NCBI RefSeq assembly: GCF_046773475.1
Contig: NZ_CP177239.1
Location: forward strand, 2,232,001 to 2,296,000
Origin: Nitratireductor aquimarinus
GTDB lineage: Bacteria > Pseudomonadota > Alphaproteobacteria > Rhizobiales > Rhizobiaceae
DNA: 64,000 bases
Reading direction: 5' to 3'
The translations under genes were made by a program, and so were the position numbers. Position 1 is the stretch's first letter, and every line of letters begins with the position of its first letter. Shown here piece by piece: positions 35,401 through 43,072 of the stretch. Below the pieces are notes generated by a model, which had not been told where the DNA came from, ran no database searches, and worked only from the letters and a program-made list of their open reading frames with translations.

Positions 35401-35599
35401 CGATGATCTGCGCAACCGTTTGCTCGGTCACTTCCGCACCCGCCCCAGGATAGCTGGCGATCACGGAAACCTGCGGCGGAACGATATCGGGAAACTGCTC
35501 GACGGGCATGCGCGCCAGAGCGAGCAGACCACTCAGGAAAAGAACGATCGATATGACCGCAGCGAGGCGCGGCCGGGAGATGAATACATTGGCAATCAT
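32465..35599 (-). CDS. RND efflux transporter, HAE1 (AcrB/MexB) type
   Basis: A 1044-aa inner-membrane pump of the hydrophobe/amphiphile efflux family with twelve membrane helices and two large periplasmic loops. The proton-relay aspartate pair of helix 4 is visible in LAIGIVVDDAIVVVEAVE. The N-terminus MIANVFISRPRLAAVISIVL and the end VIPALYVVFQTIREK are typical. It is a proton antiporter taking drugs, detergents or other lipophilic compounds from membrane and periplasm. The adaptor gene lies 3 bp upstream. No outer-membrane channel gene is present, so it probably shares a TolC-like protein encoded elsewhere. Confidence 0.96.
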   Translation of the reverse strand: MIANVFISRPRLAAVISIVLFLSGLLALARMPVEQFPDIVPPQVSVIASYPGAGAEVTEQTVAQIIEDKVTGVDDMIYMQSTSGADGTYILSVSFEVGTDPDIATVNVQNRVALAEPLLPAEVNQIGVRVAAKSTSLLMGITLYASDDQVTGETLTNYARINLIDRLKRVPGIGDASLFALNQFSMRVNLDVDRLAALGLVPADIIAALRTQNVQAAAGRVGGQPMTDDPSLQLNVTTTGRLSDAEEFSRIIIRSNPDGSVVRVGDVADVQLGAQNSDVSASYNGVAATMIGIYLAPGGNALNAANNIKVILEEAAADFPDGIKYDIIGDSSEFVQDSITAVEHTLIEAFILVIIVVFVFLGSFRATIIPLVAVPVALVGTFSVMLAMGFSLNTVSLLALVLAIGIVVDDAIVVVEAVEAKMEENPEMSPADAARAAMGQITGAIVAITLVLLSVFVPVAFIPGISGQLFQQFAVAVSVSMVISAVNALTLSPALCAIILKPHHGPKRGVMGWLSRQIDTTRNGYARVAGAIARRAVLGIVLLVAAALLTGYLFNKTPTGFLPAEDQGSFLVETRLQEAASVNRTAAAQRRVEDMLKGLPGVESVTSVVGFSILDGAAKSNAAFALVSMEPFEDRTTAETTVFSAIDAANLYGLSEREAQVLAFNLPPIMGLGSGSGFELQITDTQGRSPADLAAVARAVSVAANQHPALSQVYTTFSAESPQLFLDIDRERAYSLGIRVSDVFAALQATLSSAYVNDFNLFGRSWQVQVSAIEENRNSVDDIARIQVRSSTGEMVPIGAFSKVSYTVGPLVLSRYNNLRAAKISGNPAPGYSTGDALAAMEEVAASSLPAGYGYEWTGTALQEKQASGQTAVILAMAVLFAYLFLVALYESWTIPVPVLLSVVFGVLGAVISLLLAGLPFNVYAQIGLIVLLALAAKNAILIVEFAKDRREHGATILDAAIEGAGARFRAVMMTSFAFIAGLIPLVTAEGASMLSRRAVGTGVAGGMLAAAAVGIFVIPALYVVFQTIREKVKRVSRSKPEAS

Positions 35600-35602
35600 G
35601 GA

Positions 35603-36757
35603 TCAGCTCCCCGAAGCTAAAGCTGCATCCACCACAATTCCTGGCCGAACCTTGTTCAGACCATCCGTGATCACATTCTCACCCTCTGTGACCCCCGTTC
35701 TGATAACGGAACGCCCGCCAACGGTTCGATCGATCTCGACCCTGCGCTGCTCGACGACATTCTCGCCATTCACGACCATCACATAGGTGCCGCTCAGATC
35801 GTGAAGCACGGAGCGCTGATCCACAGTGAGCTGGGGTTCCGGCTCGCTTGACGCGAGAACGACGCGAACCAGTTCCTGATCCAGCAAAACGCCATCGGCA
35901 TTGTCAAAGCGCGCGCGGAGATTGATCGAGTCCGTGCCGGGACTGACCGTGCTTTCAATGAAGTCGAGATCTCCCGGCAGCGAATACTCCGACCCGTTTG
36001 CGAGCACCAGGTTTACAGACGCTTTGGTGCTGGCTTCCCCTGCCTGAACGCGCTCGGAATAGTCACGATAGATCGCGGTTGGCACGGGAAAGATAACGTG
36101 GATCGGATCGAGCTGCGTGAGCGCGACAAGGGGGCCGCCCTCAGGACCGATGAGCGCACCTTCATCAACTGTTGCAGCGCTAAGACGCCCCGCAAAAGGC
36201 GCTTCCACACTGGTGTAAGAGAGATTGAGCTCCGCCCGCTCCAGAGCCGCACGCGCCCGAATGAGCGCGCCATCGGCATTGCCGAGATTTGCAATGGCGT
36301 TGTCCAGCATGGCCTGCGACGTGGCCTGCCGCTTGACCAGTTCCGCCTGCCGCTCCCTTTCAAGCTCGGCAGACTTTTGCAGCGCCTCTGCAGACCGCAC
36401 AGCGCCTTCCGCTTCTTTAACGGCGGCGGCATAAAGGTCATCATCAATCTGGAAAAGGATATCGCCCTTGTTCACCCGATCACCCGGCTGAAAATCGATG
36501 CTCTCCAGGGTTCCGGCGACACGCGGCCTGATGGCCACACGCTTCTCCGCCTCAAGGCGACCGTTGAAGACAGCGGTCTCCCCGACATCCACCAATGCAA
36601 CGGGTTCCACGACCACCGCCGGCGGCGGCATGTCCTGAGCGACCGAGTTTGCAGAACCGCCCATCAGGAACAGCGCGGAAAGGAGCAATGCCCCCGTTGC
36701 GTTGCGCCCTCTGTCAAACCTCAGACCGGACACGCGACTGCTGCGGTTTCTGGACAT
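35603..36757 (-). CDS. RND efflux periplasmic adaptor (MexA/AcrA-like)
   Basis: A 384-aa membrane-fusion protein. The N-terminus is basic with a hydrophobic segment ALLLSALFLMGGSANSVAQ that resembles a Sec signal peptide. Lipoyl-like half motifs (EAEKRVAIRPRVAGTLESID and VEAPFAGRLSA) flank a helical hairpin of about residues 105-165, followed by beta-barrel and membrane-proximal domains. It joins the RND pump to an outer-membrane channel. First gene of the two-gene operon; its upstream region contains the direct repeat GCTAAT twice within the AT-rich tract near 36814-36835, a possible regulator site. Confidence 0.95.
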   Translation of the reverse strand: MSRNRSSRVSGLRFDRGRNATGALLLSALFLMGGSANSVAQDMPPPAVVVEPVALVDVGETAVFNGRLEAEKRVAIRPRVAGTLESIDFQPGDRVNKGDILFQIDDDLYAAAVKEAEGAVRSAEALQKSAELERERQAELVKRQATSQAMLDNAIANLGNADGALIRARAALERAELNLSYTSVEAPFAGRLSAATVDEGALIGPEGGPLVALTQLDPIHVIFPVPTAIYRDYSERVQAGEASTKASVNLVLANGSEYSLPGDLDFIESTVSPGTDSINLRARFDNADGVLLDQELVRVVLASSEPEPQLTVDQRSVLHDLSGTYVMVVNGENVVEQRRVEIDRTVGGRSVIRTGVTEGENVITDGLNKVRPGIVVDAALASGS

Positions 36758-37339
36758 CTAACCCCTCCCTCCGGCCTGAACCGGTGCCACCCCAAGGCGC
36801 AACACGGTTTCGCTAATATAAACGGCTAATTAAACAATATACGGCGCAACCTCAGAGTCCAGAGGATGCGCAATTTTGCTTTCCCTGATCGCTGGCGACG
36901 ATCACCGCGCGCTCATCGGCAAGCGTGAAAGCCAACTCATCATGCATGCATACATGCGGTTCATCTCATGCACGGGGATGCACCGCACAGCATCCGTCCG
37001 GTCCGGGCCGTTACATGAAGCCCACGTCCAGAGCTTTGATGCAACGTGCCCCGCCTCGCCGGAGCGGCATCTCGCTTTTCAACCTGACCGACCACGACCG
37101 CACCACCCAGGTTCGCACAATCGGTCTCGCATCGATGAGAAACGATGGCGCGGAGAAGTGAGAAGGCGTAAGATGCGGCCTGTTCACTGATCCGGGCCCA
37201 GGCCGCCAGCGCGGTCATTTCGAGGTTCTCACTTTGCATTTCCATTCCGGGGAATGTCTTCGCATCAAATACGCCTTGCCGGACCCTGCGGACGGTCTTG
37301 ACCGCACAGGCACATTTTTCGCGTCAGGGCGACGGTGGC
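36758..37339. other. Intergenic region with RND promoter, no convincing gene
   Basis: This 582-bp gap separates the divergent adaptor and GNAT genes. The first 90 bp are AT-rich and must include the RND promoter. Frames within 36876-37245 on both strands are rich in Arg, His and Pro and lack ribosome-binding sites. A minus-strand frame starting MEMQSENLEMTALAAW at 37245 has a plausible first 35 residues but then degenerates. Confidence 0.45.
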
Positions 37340-37816
37340 ATGCCGTTTGATATTCGAACGCCACATGCGCGCGACCTCGAAGCGCTGCTTGCGATTGAGA
37401 ATGCAGCGTTCCCCGGCGACAGGCTGTCGCGCCGCTCCTTGAGACGCCTGATGGAGGCGAAGAGCGCCGTCATCTGTGCGGCCGAGGAAGACGGGCGCAT
37501 CATTGGCTATGCGCTGGCATTGACGCGGCGCACCAGCACCATTGCGCGGCTTTATTCCATCGCGGTTGATCCTGCCGAAAGCGGCAGGGGCGTGGCGGCG
37601 GCTCTGCTTCTGGAACTCGAACGCCGGGTGCTGGACAGGGGCCTACGCGCGGTGCGGCTGGAAGTGCGGGAAGACAATGAAGGGGCGATCCGGCTCTATC
37701 AGCGCGCCGGCTATCACCCATTCGGCCGATACGAGAATTACTATCAAGACGGCATGAGCGCGCTTCGTTACGAAAAGGCGTTACGCGCTTTCAACACGGA
37801 GAGCGGCCCCAGATGA
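37340..37816 (+). CDS. RimI-like GNAT acetyltransferase paired with RimK-like ligase
   Basis: A 158-aa GNAT N-acetyltransferase. The acetyl-CoA loop AVDPAESGRGVAAALLLELE and the C-terminal NEGAIRLYQRAGYHPFGRYE are classic, and the nearest resemblance is to RimI-type amino-terminal acetyltransferases. The ATG at 37340 (MPFDIRTPHARD) is preferred to an upstream start at 37298. Its stop overlaps the start of the ATP-grasp gene (ATGA), so the two enzymes probably act on the same peptide, protein or amino-acid substrate. The substrate is unknown. Confidence 0.88.
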   Translation: MPFDIRTPHARDLEALLAIENAAFPGDRLSRRSLRRLMEAKSAVICAAEEDGRIIGYALALTRRTSTIARLYSIAVDPAESGRGVAAALLLELERRVLDRGLRAVRLEVREDNEGAIRLYQRAGYHPFGRYENYYQDGMSALRYEKALRAFNTESGPR

Positions 37817-39264
37817 GTTGGGTCATCCTGACAGGCAAGAAAGGCGACCTCGACGAGACCGCCACCCCTTACAAGATCATCACCAATCGCGATTACCTGG
37901 CGCATCCAGCCCTGTTTCGGGGCCAGCGGCCGAAAATCATCAACCTGTCGTCCAGCTACGCCTATCAGAGCCGCGGATATTATGCATCGCTGCTGGCGAG
38001 CTCTCGCGGCCATCGCGTCATTCCCTCGGTCGAAACCATGATCGACCTGTCGGCGCGCAAACTCTATGAAAACGCACTTCCCGAACTGGAGCAGGCGCTC
38101 AATCGCTGCCGGGCGGAGACAGGCGGCGTCTTTCCTGCAAGCGTCAGCGTGTTCTTTGGCATTGGTCCCGACAGGGGCTGGGAGCGGTTTGCAAAACTCC
38201 TGTTCGACTGGTTTCGCGCCCCCGCGCTCGAAGTCGCCATCAAGGACGGAGAATGGGCGACGATCACGCGCATCGGCTTTCGCCCGCTATCGCGCATGAG
38301 CGCGGCGGAGAAAGAACGCTTCACCGCCTCCCTGCACAGCTATACCAGCCGGCAGTGGCGCGACAGCCGCACCCGCGTTCCGGCACGCTACAGTTTCGCA
38401 ACGCTGATCGACCCGCGCGAGGAACTGCCGCCATCGAGCGTGGCCTCGCTGAAGCACTGGTCGCGCATTGCTGCCCGGATGGGAGTGGAGGTGGAGCCGA
38501 TCACCCGGAAGGACCTGCCGCGGCTGGCAAATTTCGACGCCCTTTTCATCCGCGAGACAACGTCCATCTCCAACCACACATATCGGTTTGCACGCCGCGC
38601 GCAGCAGGAAGGGATGCCGGTCATCGACGATCCTCTCTCGATGATCCGCTGCACCAACAAGGTCTACCTGAACGAGCTGATGGCAACGCACCGCGTGGCG
38701 GTTCCGCCGACCGTGATGATTGCCGGCGCCGCCGATCTTGAACGCGCGGCTGACCTGCTGGGTTTTCCGCTGGTGCTCAAAACGCCGGACAGCTCGTTTT
38801 CGCGCGGCGTGAAGAAGGCCTCGAACATGGCCGAATTGAAAACACTGGCGATGAAATGGCTGGAAGATTCCGATCTTCTCATCGCGCAGAAATTCCTGCC
38901 GACCGCGTTTGACTGGCGCATCGGGGTTCTCGATGGCGAGCCCCTCTTCTCCGTGCAGTATCTCATGGCGAAGAAGCACTGGCAGATCGTCAATCACGAG
39001 CGGCAGGGACGTCCCGACGAAGGGGGCTTCCGCTCGTTCCGACTGACCGAAACACCGGCTGACGTTCTCGATACCGCAGTGCGCGCCGCCCGCTGCATCG
39101 GAAGCGGCCTCTACGGCGTCGACATCAAGGCGACACCGGAGGGCATTCACGTCATCGAGGTCAACGACAATCCCAATCTGGATCACGGCTGCGAGGATGC
39201 CGGAGAGAAAGACGAAGTCTGGACCCGTCTGACACAGTGGTTCATCGACCGGCTGGAGCGCTGA
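37813..39264 (+). CDS. RimK-like ATP-grasp ligase with N-terminal RLAN domain
   Basis: A 483-aa protein. The first 150 or so residues match the RimK-like ATP-grasp N-terminal region (HPALFRGQRPKIINLSSSYA, YYASLLASSRGHRVIPSVET). The ATP-grasp fold occupies about residues 290-480, with ADLLGFPLVLKTPDSSFSRG as nucleotide-binding loop and VIEVNDNPNLDHGCE as the metal-binding Glu/Asn motif. RimK relatives add amino acids such as glutamate to proteins or small peptides. Coupled by a 4-bp overlap to the GNAT gene, it suggests a two-step modification; the substrate is not known. Confidence 0.88.
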   Translation: MSWVILTGKKGDLDETATPYKIITNRDYLAHPALFRGQRPKIINLSSSYAYQSRGYYASLLASSRGHRVIPSVETMIDLSARKLYENALPELEQALNRCRAETGGVFPASVSVFFGIGPDRGWERFAKLLFDWFRAPALEVAIKDGEWATITRIGFRPLSRMSAAEKERFTASLHSYTSRQWRDSRTRVPARYSFATLIDPREELPPSSVASLKHWSRIAARMGVEVEPITRKDLPRLANFDALFIRETTSISNHTYRFARRAQQEGMPVIDDPLSMIRCTNKVYLNELMATHRVAVPPTVMIAGAADLERAADLLGFPLVLKTPDSSFSRGVKKASNMAELKTLAMKWLEDSDLLIAQKFLPTAFDWRIGVLDGEPLFSVQYLMAKKHWQIVNHERQGRPDEGGFRSFRLTETPADVLDTAVRAARCIGSGLYGVDIKATPEGIHVIEVNDNPNLDHGCEDAGEKDEVWTRLTQWFIDRLER

Positions 39265-39283
39265 AAACTTTTCTCCGGCCAAA

Positions 39284-39314
39284 AACCTGCCCGACTGGCC
39301 GGGCAGGTTGTTTT
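39284..39314 (+). terminator. Rho-independent terminator of the RimI/RimK pair
   Basis: A perfect 10-bp GC-rich stem (AACCTGCCCG / CGGGCAGGTT) is followed by GTTTT, 20 bp after the ligase stop. It separates the pair from the convergent dioxygenase gene. Confidence 0.85.
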
Positions 39315-39356
39315 GACGCCCACGCCCGGTAAGGGGCTCGGGCAGCCGGGGGCGCG

Positions 39357-39899
39357 TCAGAGCGTGACCCAGCCTTCCGGCGGCTCCTTGCCGGGATGCA
39401 CCGTTCCGCAGTTCGGGCAGGTGCGGTCTTCTTCCGAAGCGTAGAACTTCTTGTAGACCGGCGGCAGGTCTTCGACGATGGACTGAAGCTGCAGCTCGGC
39501 GCGATGGACCAGCGTTCCGCAATCGAAACAGTACCATTCGACCGCGTCCAGCTCTCCCGGCTGCCGTTTGGGCTCGACCACAAGGCCGATGGACCCCTCC
39601 TGGGGCCGCTGTGGCGAGTGGCGGACATGCGGCGGCAGCAGGAAGATTTCGCCCTCCCGGATCGGAACGTCGTAGAATTCCTCGCCGTCATAGATCTTGA
39701 GAACCATATCCCCTTCGAGCTGGTAGAAGAACTCTTCCACCGGATCGTCGTGATAGTCCGTGCGTTTGTTCGGCCCGCCAACGACGGTGACCATCAGATC
39801 GGCATCCTCCCAGATCTGCTGATTACCGACCGGCGGCTTGAGCAGATGGCGGTGCTCGTCGATCCAGGCCTTGAAGTTGAACGCTTTAAGTCTCGACAT
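39357..39899 (-). CDS. nbaC: 3-Hydroxyanthranilate 3,4-dioxygenase
   Basis: A 180-aa cupin dioxygenase that opens 3-hydroxyanthranilate to 2-amino-3-carboxymuconate semialdehyde with O2 and Fe(II). The iron ligands are seen in DYHDDPVEEFFYQLEG (His and Glu) and LPPHVRHSPQRP (His). The second, rubredoxin-like metal site of bacterial enzymes is complete: CFDCG and CPNCG. The ATG at 39899 gives the expected MSRLKAFNF start. Such genes serve tryptophan, anthranilate or 2-nitrobenzoate breakdown, or quinolinate formation. No other kynurenine-pathway gene is in the window. Confidence 0.93.
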   Translation of the reverse strand: MSRLKAFNFKAWIDEHRHLLKPPVGNQQIWEDADLMVTVVGGPNKRTDYHDDPVEEFFYQLEGDMVLKIYDGEEFYDVPIREGEIFLLPPHVRHSPQRPQEGSIGLVVEPKRQPGELDAVEWYCFDCGTLVHRAELQLQSIVEDLPPVYKKFYASEEDRTCPNCGTVHPGKEPPEGWVTL

Positions 39900-40075
39900 G
39901 GAAACCTCCCTGTTTGCCCTCAGCTTGCTGCAAAGCCGGCAGCGCCTCAAACGTGAACCGGCTATGCAGCTATCGAAAATGGGCATACCCGGCCCGCTCC
40001 TGGCTTTCGACAGCCACCGCAGTGCAGCGATGAAGCCAGGGGCCGGGGACGCGCCCCGGCCAGATGCCCAAAGGT

Positions 40076-41029
40076 TTAAAGCAGCAGCCCGCTGCTCTCG
40101 AACGCCGCGCTGGTTGCCGCTTTCTCGGCTTCCGTCAGTTCGAGCATCGGATGACGCACGCGCCCACCGACCTGACCGAGAAGTTCCTGCCAATATTTGC
40201 CGTGTGCAGTGGGCTTGCCGCCCGGCTTGGTGCTGCGGATCGCTTCGCGCACCGGGTTGAGGCTGTCGCGCACGCGGCGCGCCTCGGCGAACTTTCCGGC
40301 AAAGGCCAGCTGCGTGTATTCATGCATCCGCCGGTCATTGGCGGTCTGGAGCAGATAGGGCGGAGAGGAGCAGAGATAGAGCTGCCAGCCCAGCTCCTCG
40401 ATATTGTCCAGCCACTCATCCTCGGCCGAGGTGGAAACGAGGATCTTGTCGCCGACCATCTGCGTCAGACGCACATACATCTCGCGCGGGACCGAATATT
40501 TGATCGCCATGATGTTGGGCAGTTCCGCCACGCGTGCGCAGGTCTCCGGCTCCATGAGATAACCGCTGTCGGGATGGCTCCACATGGCGATGCCGATATC
40601 CAGCCGGTCGCAGAGATATTTGTAATAGTTGTAGAGAACCTCATCGCGGTCGTGGCAGAAGCTCAGCATCGGCGCATGAACGACAACATAATCGGCGCCA
40701 CACGCTTCCGCGTGACGGCCAAGCTCGACGACAGTGTCCACATTCTGATCCGAAATGGACATGATCGTACCGGCCTTGTCGCCGCATTCGTCGGCGGCCA
40801 CCGTCATGTTGCGCTTGCGCTCTTCAAGCGACATGGACCAGAATTCGCCCTGCTTGCCAGCCACAAACAGCCCCTTGATCTCCAGGTCATCGATCCAGTG
40901 CCGGATGTTCCGGCGCAGTCCGGCTTCATCCATAGCCAGGTTCGCATCAAAGGGGTTCAGCGCAGCGGCCCAGATGCCCCGCATTGTTTCGCGCGCATAG
41001 GCCTTGGCTTCATGTTTGGCGTATTTCAT
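40076..41029 (-). CDS. Atypical DapA-family (class I aldolase) lyase
   Basis: A 317-aa TIM-barrel protein of the dihydrodipicolinate synthase/N-acetylneuraminate lyase superfamily. The Schiff-base lysine is present in IMAIKYSVPREMYV. The usual GTTGES loop reads AGKQGEFWSMSLEER, and the catalytic Tyr region reads MWSHPDSGYLM, so the proton-relay residues of true DapA are missing. It is therefore unlikely to make dihydrodipicolinate and more likely cleaves or hydrates a ring-fission product. The ATG at 41029 is chosen over a longer frame from 41098. It lies upstream of the dioxygenase on the same strand (176-bp gap). Confidence 0.88.
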   Translation of the reverse strand: MKYAKHEAKAYARETMRGIWAAALNPFDANLAMDEAGLRRNIRHWIDDLEIKGLFVAGKQGEFWSMSLEERKRNMTVAADECGDKAGTIMSISDQNVDTVVELGRHAEACGADYVVVHAPMLSFCHDRDEVLYNYYKYLCDRLDIGIAMWSHPDSGYLMEPETCARVAELPNIMAIKYSVPREMYVRLTQMVGDKILVSTSAEDEWLDNIEELGWQLYLCSSPPYLLQTANDRRMHEYTQLAFAGKFAEARRVRDSLNPVREAIRSTKPGGKPTAHGKYWQELLGQVGGRVRHPMLELTEAEKAATSAAFESSGLLL

Positions 41030-41211
41030 TTGCTGTCGTTCCTGGCTGGCATGCAGTTTGGAAACCGCCCGAGATGGCGGAAGATGCTGCCAACACAATC
41101 CTGAACTGGCCGCGAAACCAAACGCATTGCGCCGAATTGGATATTCAAAAAATCTATATCAAGGCCGCGTGCATTTACTTTATACGTGATCACTGGTTTC
41201 AGGAGGCTTGG
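41030..41211. promoter_or_regulatory. Divergent promoter of the dioxygenase/lyase and dehydrogenase arms
   Basis: A 182-bp region between the DapA-like gene and the aspartate-dehydrogenase-like gene, with an AT-rich core at 41140-41190 that includes TTTATACGTGATCA. The LysR protein encoded downstream probably binds here to control both arms. AGGAGG at 41201 is the ribosome-binding site of the dehydrogenase. Confidence 0.5.
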
Positions 41212-41994
41212 ATGAAGATCGGCATAATCGGCGACGGTGCAATCGGACGGTATGTGCGCCGGCAACTTGATGAACGCGGGATCACAACCAGTATCCTGAT
41301 GGTGCGCCCGGCGCGCCTGGACGAGGCCACCGATGACGGGATTCTCCGTGTGGCCAGCGTCGAGACGTTGCCGGCGGATGTCGATCTGATGGTCGATTGC
41401 GCGGGACACGCGGCGCTGAGCGAACACGGCCCCGCAATACTCCGCAGTGGCCGCGATCTGGTGACCGTGTCGCTTGGCGCACTGGCTGACACCGCCCTGC
41501 TGCGGGCACTGGAAACCGCCGGCGCGCAGGGCTCTGCCCGGCTTCATCTTGCAAGCGGTGCGATTGGCGCGCTCGACTGCCTTCAGGCGGCGTCGGTTGG
41601 CGGGCTGGATGCCGTCACCTATGTCGGAAGGAAACCGCCATTGGGGTGGAAGGGATCGCCCGCCGAAAACGTGCTCGACCTCGATGCGCTTCAAAGCGCC
41701 GGGATCCATTTCGAGGGAACGGCAGGCGAGGCAGCGATGCGCTACCCGAAGAATGCCAATGTGGCAGCCGCAGTGGCGATTGCCGGGCTCGGTTTCGAAG
41801 CCACGAAGGTCAGGCTCATTGCCGACCCGGCAGTGTCCGCCAACATTCACGAGGTTCACGCCGAGGGTGGCTTCGGACAGTTTTCCTTCCACATCGAGGG
41901 CCGCGCGCTGCCTGACAATCCCCGTAGCTCAGCCCTTGCCGCCATGAGCGTCGTGGCCGCGATCATGCGGCAGCGGCAGACCGTTACGCTCTAG
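41212..41994 (+). CDS. Aspartate dehydrogenase-like NAD(P)-dependent enzyme
   Basis: A 260-aa protein of the L-aspartate dehydrogenase (DUF108) family. The Rossmann nucleotide loop is KIGIIGDGAIGRYV. LHLASGAIGALDCLQA, YPKNANVAAAVAIAGLGF and the C-terminal VHAEGGFGQFSFHIEGRALP are family hallmarks, with a conserved His in the last segment. The known reaction interconverts aspartate and iminoaspartate, used in some bacteria for NAD synthesis. Next to a 3-hydroxyanthranilate dioxygenase it may act either for quinolinate/NAD formation or on an amino-dicarboxylate from ring cleavage. A strong AGGAGG precedes ATG 41212. Confidence 0.85.
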   Translation: MKIGIIGDGAIGRYVRRQLDERGITTSILMVRPARLDEATDDGILRVASVETLPADVDLMVDCAGHAALSEHGPAILRSGRDLVTVSLGALADTALLRALETAGAQGSARLHLASGAIGALDCLQAASVGGLDAVTYVGRKPPLGWKGSPAENVLDLDALQSAGIHFEGTAGEAAMRYPKNANVAAAVAIAGLGFEATKVRLIADPAVSANIHEVHAEGGFGQFSFHIEGRALPDNPRSSALAAMSVVAAIMRQRQTVTL

Positions 41995-42011
41995 GCAGGG
42001 AGGCGAGTCTC

Positions 42012-42956
42012 GTGATCACGCGTCATTCCCGCATCGTCGAGCGCGCTTTGACCCGCCTGAAGCTGCGTCAGCTCCGGCTTCTCATCGCTGTGGGACAACA
42101 CGGCAACATCCAGAACGCGGCGCGCCATCTGGGCATCTCGCAGCCCGCCGCCACCAAGATGATTCAGGACCTGGAACTCGACTTCGAGGTGAAGCTCTTC
42201 GAGCGCACAAATCGCGGCGTGGTTCCGACCGTTTTCGGCGCATCGCTGATACGGCACGGCAAGCTGATCTTCGCGCAGGTTTCAAACGCCGCGCAGGAAC
42301 TCGATGATCTGAACGAGGGCAACAGCGGGCGCGTCGTGGTCGGCACGCTTTTGGCAGCCTCGCCGACCCTCCTGCCCTTCGCCATCGAGAAGCTGTTGCA
42401 GGAACGGCCCAAAGTGGCGATCAAGATCGTCGAGGGCACCAACGAAGTTCTCATGCCCGCACTGCTCTCCGGCGAGATCGACATGGTGGTCGGTCGCCTG
42501 CCCAGCCACAGGCATCGCTCAAAGGTCGAGCAGGAAAAGTTCTTCGATGAACGCGTCGTGGCCGTGACCGGGACACAGCATCCGCTGGCGCAGCAGAGTT
42601 CCGTCACCTTCGAGCAGCTCATGCCCTTCGGCTGGATACTCCCGCCGCTTGAGACGACCCTGCGGCGGCAGACAGATCAGTATTTCGTGCGGCAGGGGCA
42701 ATACACCCCGCCCACGGCCATCGAGTCGATCTCCTACCTCGCCAACCGCACATTGCTGCAAACGCATGATTTCGTCGGCCTCATGCCAGCCCATGTGGCG
42801 TCACTCGACATCGAACACGGGCTTCTGGCCCGCATCGACTGGGCCGTTCCCTTCGGCGCCGGTCCGGTGGGCGTTTCGCACCGCGGCGAGCAAAGCCTTT
42901 CGCCCGCAGGCGCCGCCTTTCTGAACGTTCTGCGAAAGGTGGCCACGGATATCTGA
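42012..42956 (+). CDS. LysR family regulator of the aromatic/amino-dicarboxylate cluster
   Basis: A 314-aa LysR-type protein. The helix-turn-helix lies at residues 15-75 (LRLLIAVGQHGNIQNAARHL, SQPAATKMIQDLELDFEVKL), and the effector domain then follows with GRVVVGTLLAASPTLLPFAI. The N-terminal part resembles the GbpR/PcaQ branch, which commonly controls aromatic catabolism. The GTG at 42012 follows GGGAGGCGAG. It starts 17 bp after the dehydrogenase and lies inside the cluster, so it is the likely activator of the divergent promoter at 41.1 kb. Confidence 0.92.
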   Translation: MITRHSRIVERALTRLKLRQLRLLIAVGQHGNIQNAARHLGISQPAATKMIQDLELDFEVKLFERTNRGVVPTVFGASLIRHGKLIFAQVSNAAQELDDLNEGNSGRVVVGTLLAASPTLLPFAIEKLLQERPKVAIKIVEGTNEVLMPALLSGEIDMVVGRLPSHRHRSKVEQEKFFDERVVAVTGTQHPLAQQSSVTFEQLMPFGWILPPLETTLRRQTDQYFVRQGQYTPPTAIESISYLANRTLLQTHDFVGLMPAHVASLDIEHGLLARIDWAVPFGAGPVGVSHRGEQSLSPAGAAFLNVLRKVATDI

Positions 42957-43072
42957 GCGCTGGCCGGCAGACGCCTGCTATCACGCAATCGGATATCCGT
43001 ATTTGGTCAATTTCCTTGAGAACATACCTGCCCGAATGAGACCTTTGCCCCGAAATACAGTCTTACGAGGGC

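Noticed and set aside
36961..37245. Minus-strand frame starting MEMQSENLEMTALAAW
   Set aside because: The first 35 residues look protein-like, but the rest is Arg/Gly-rich with no support, and there is no clear ribosome-binding site.
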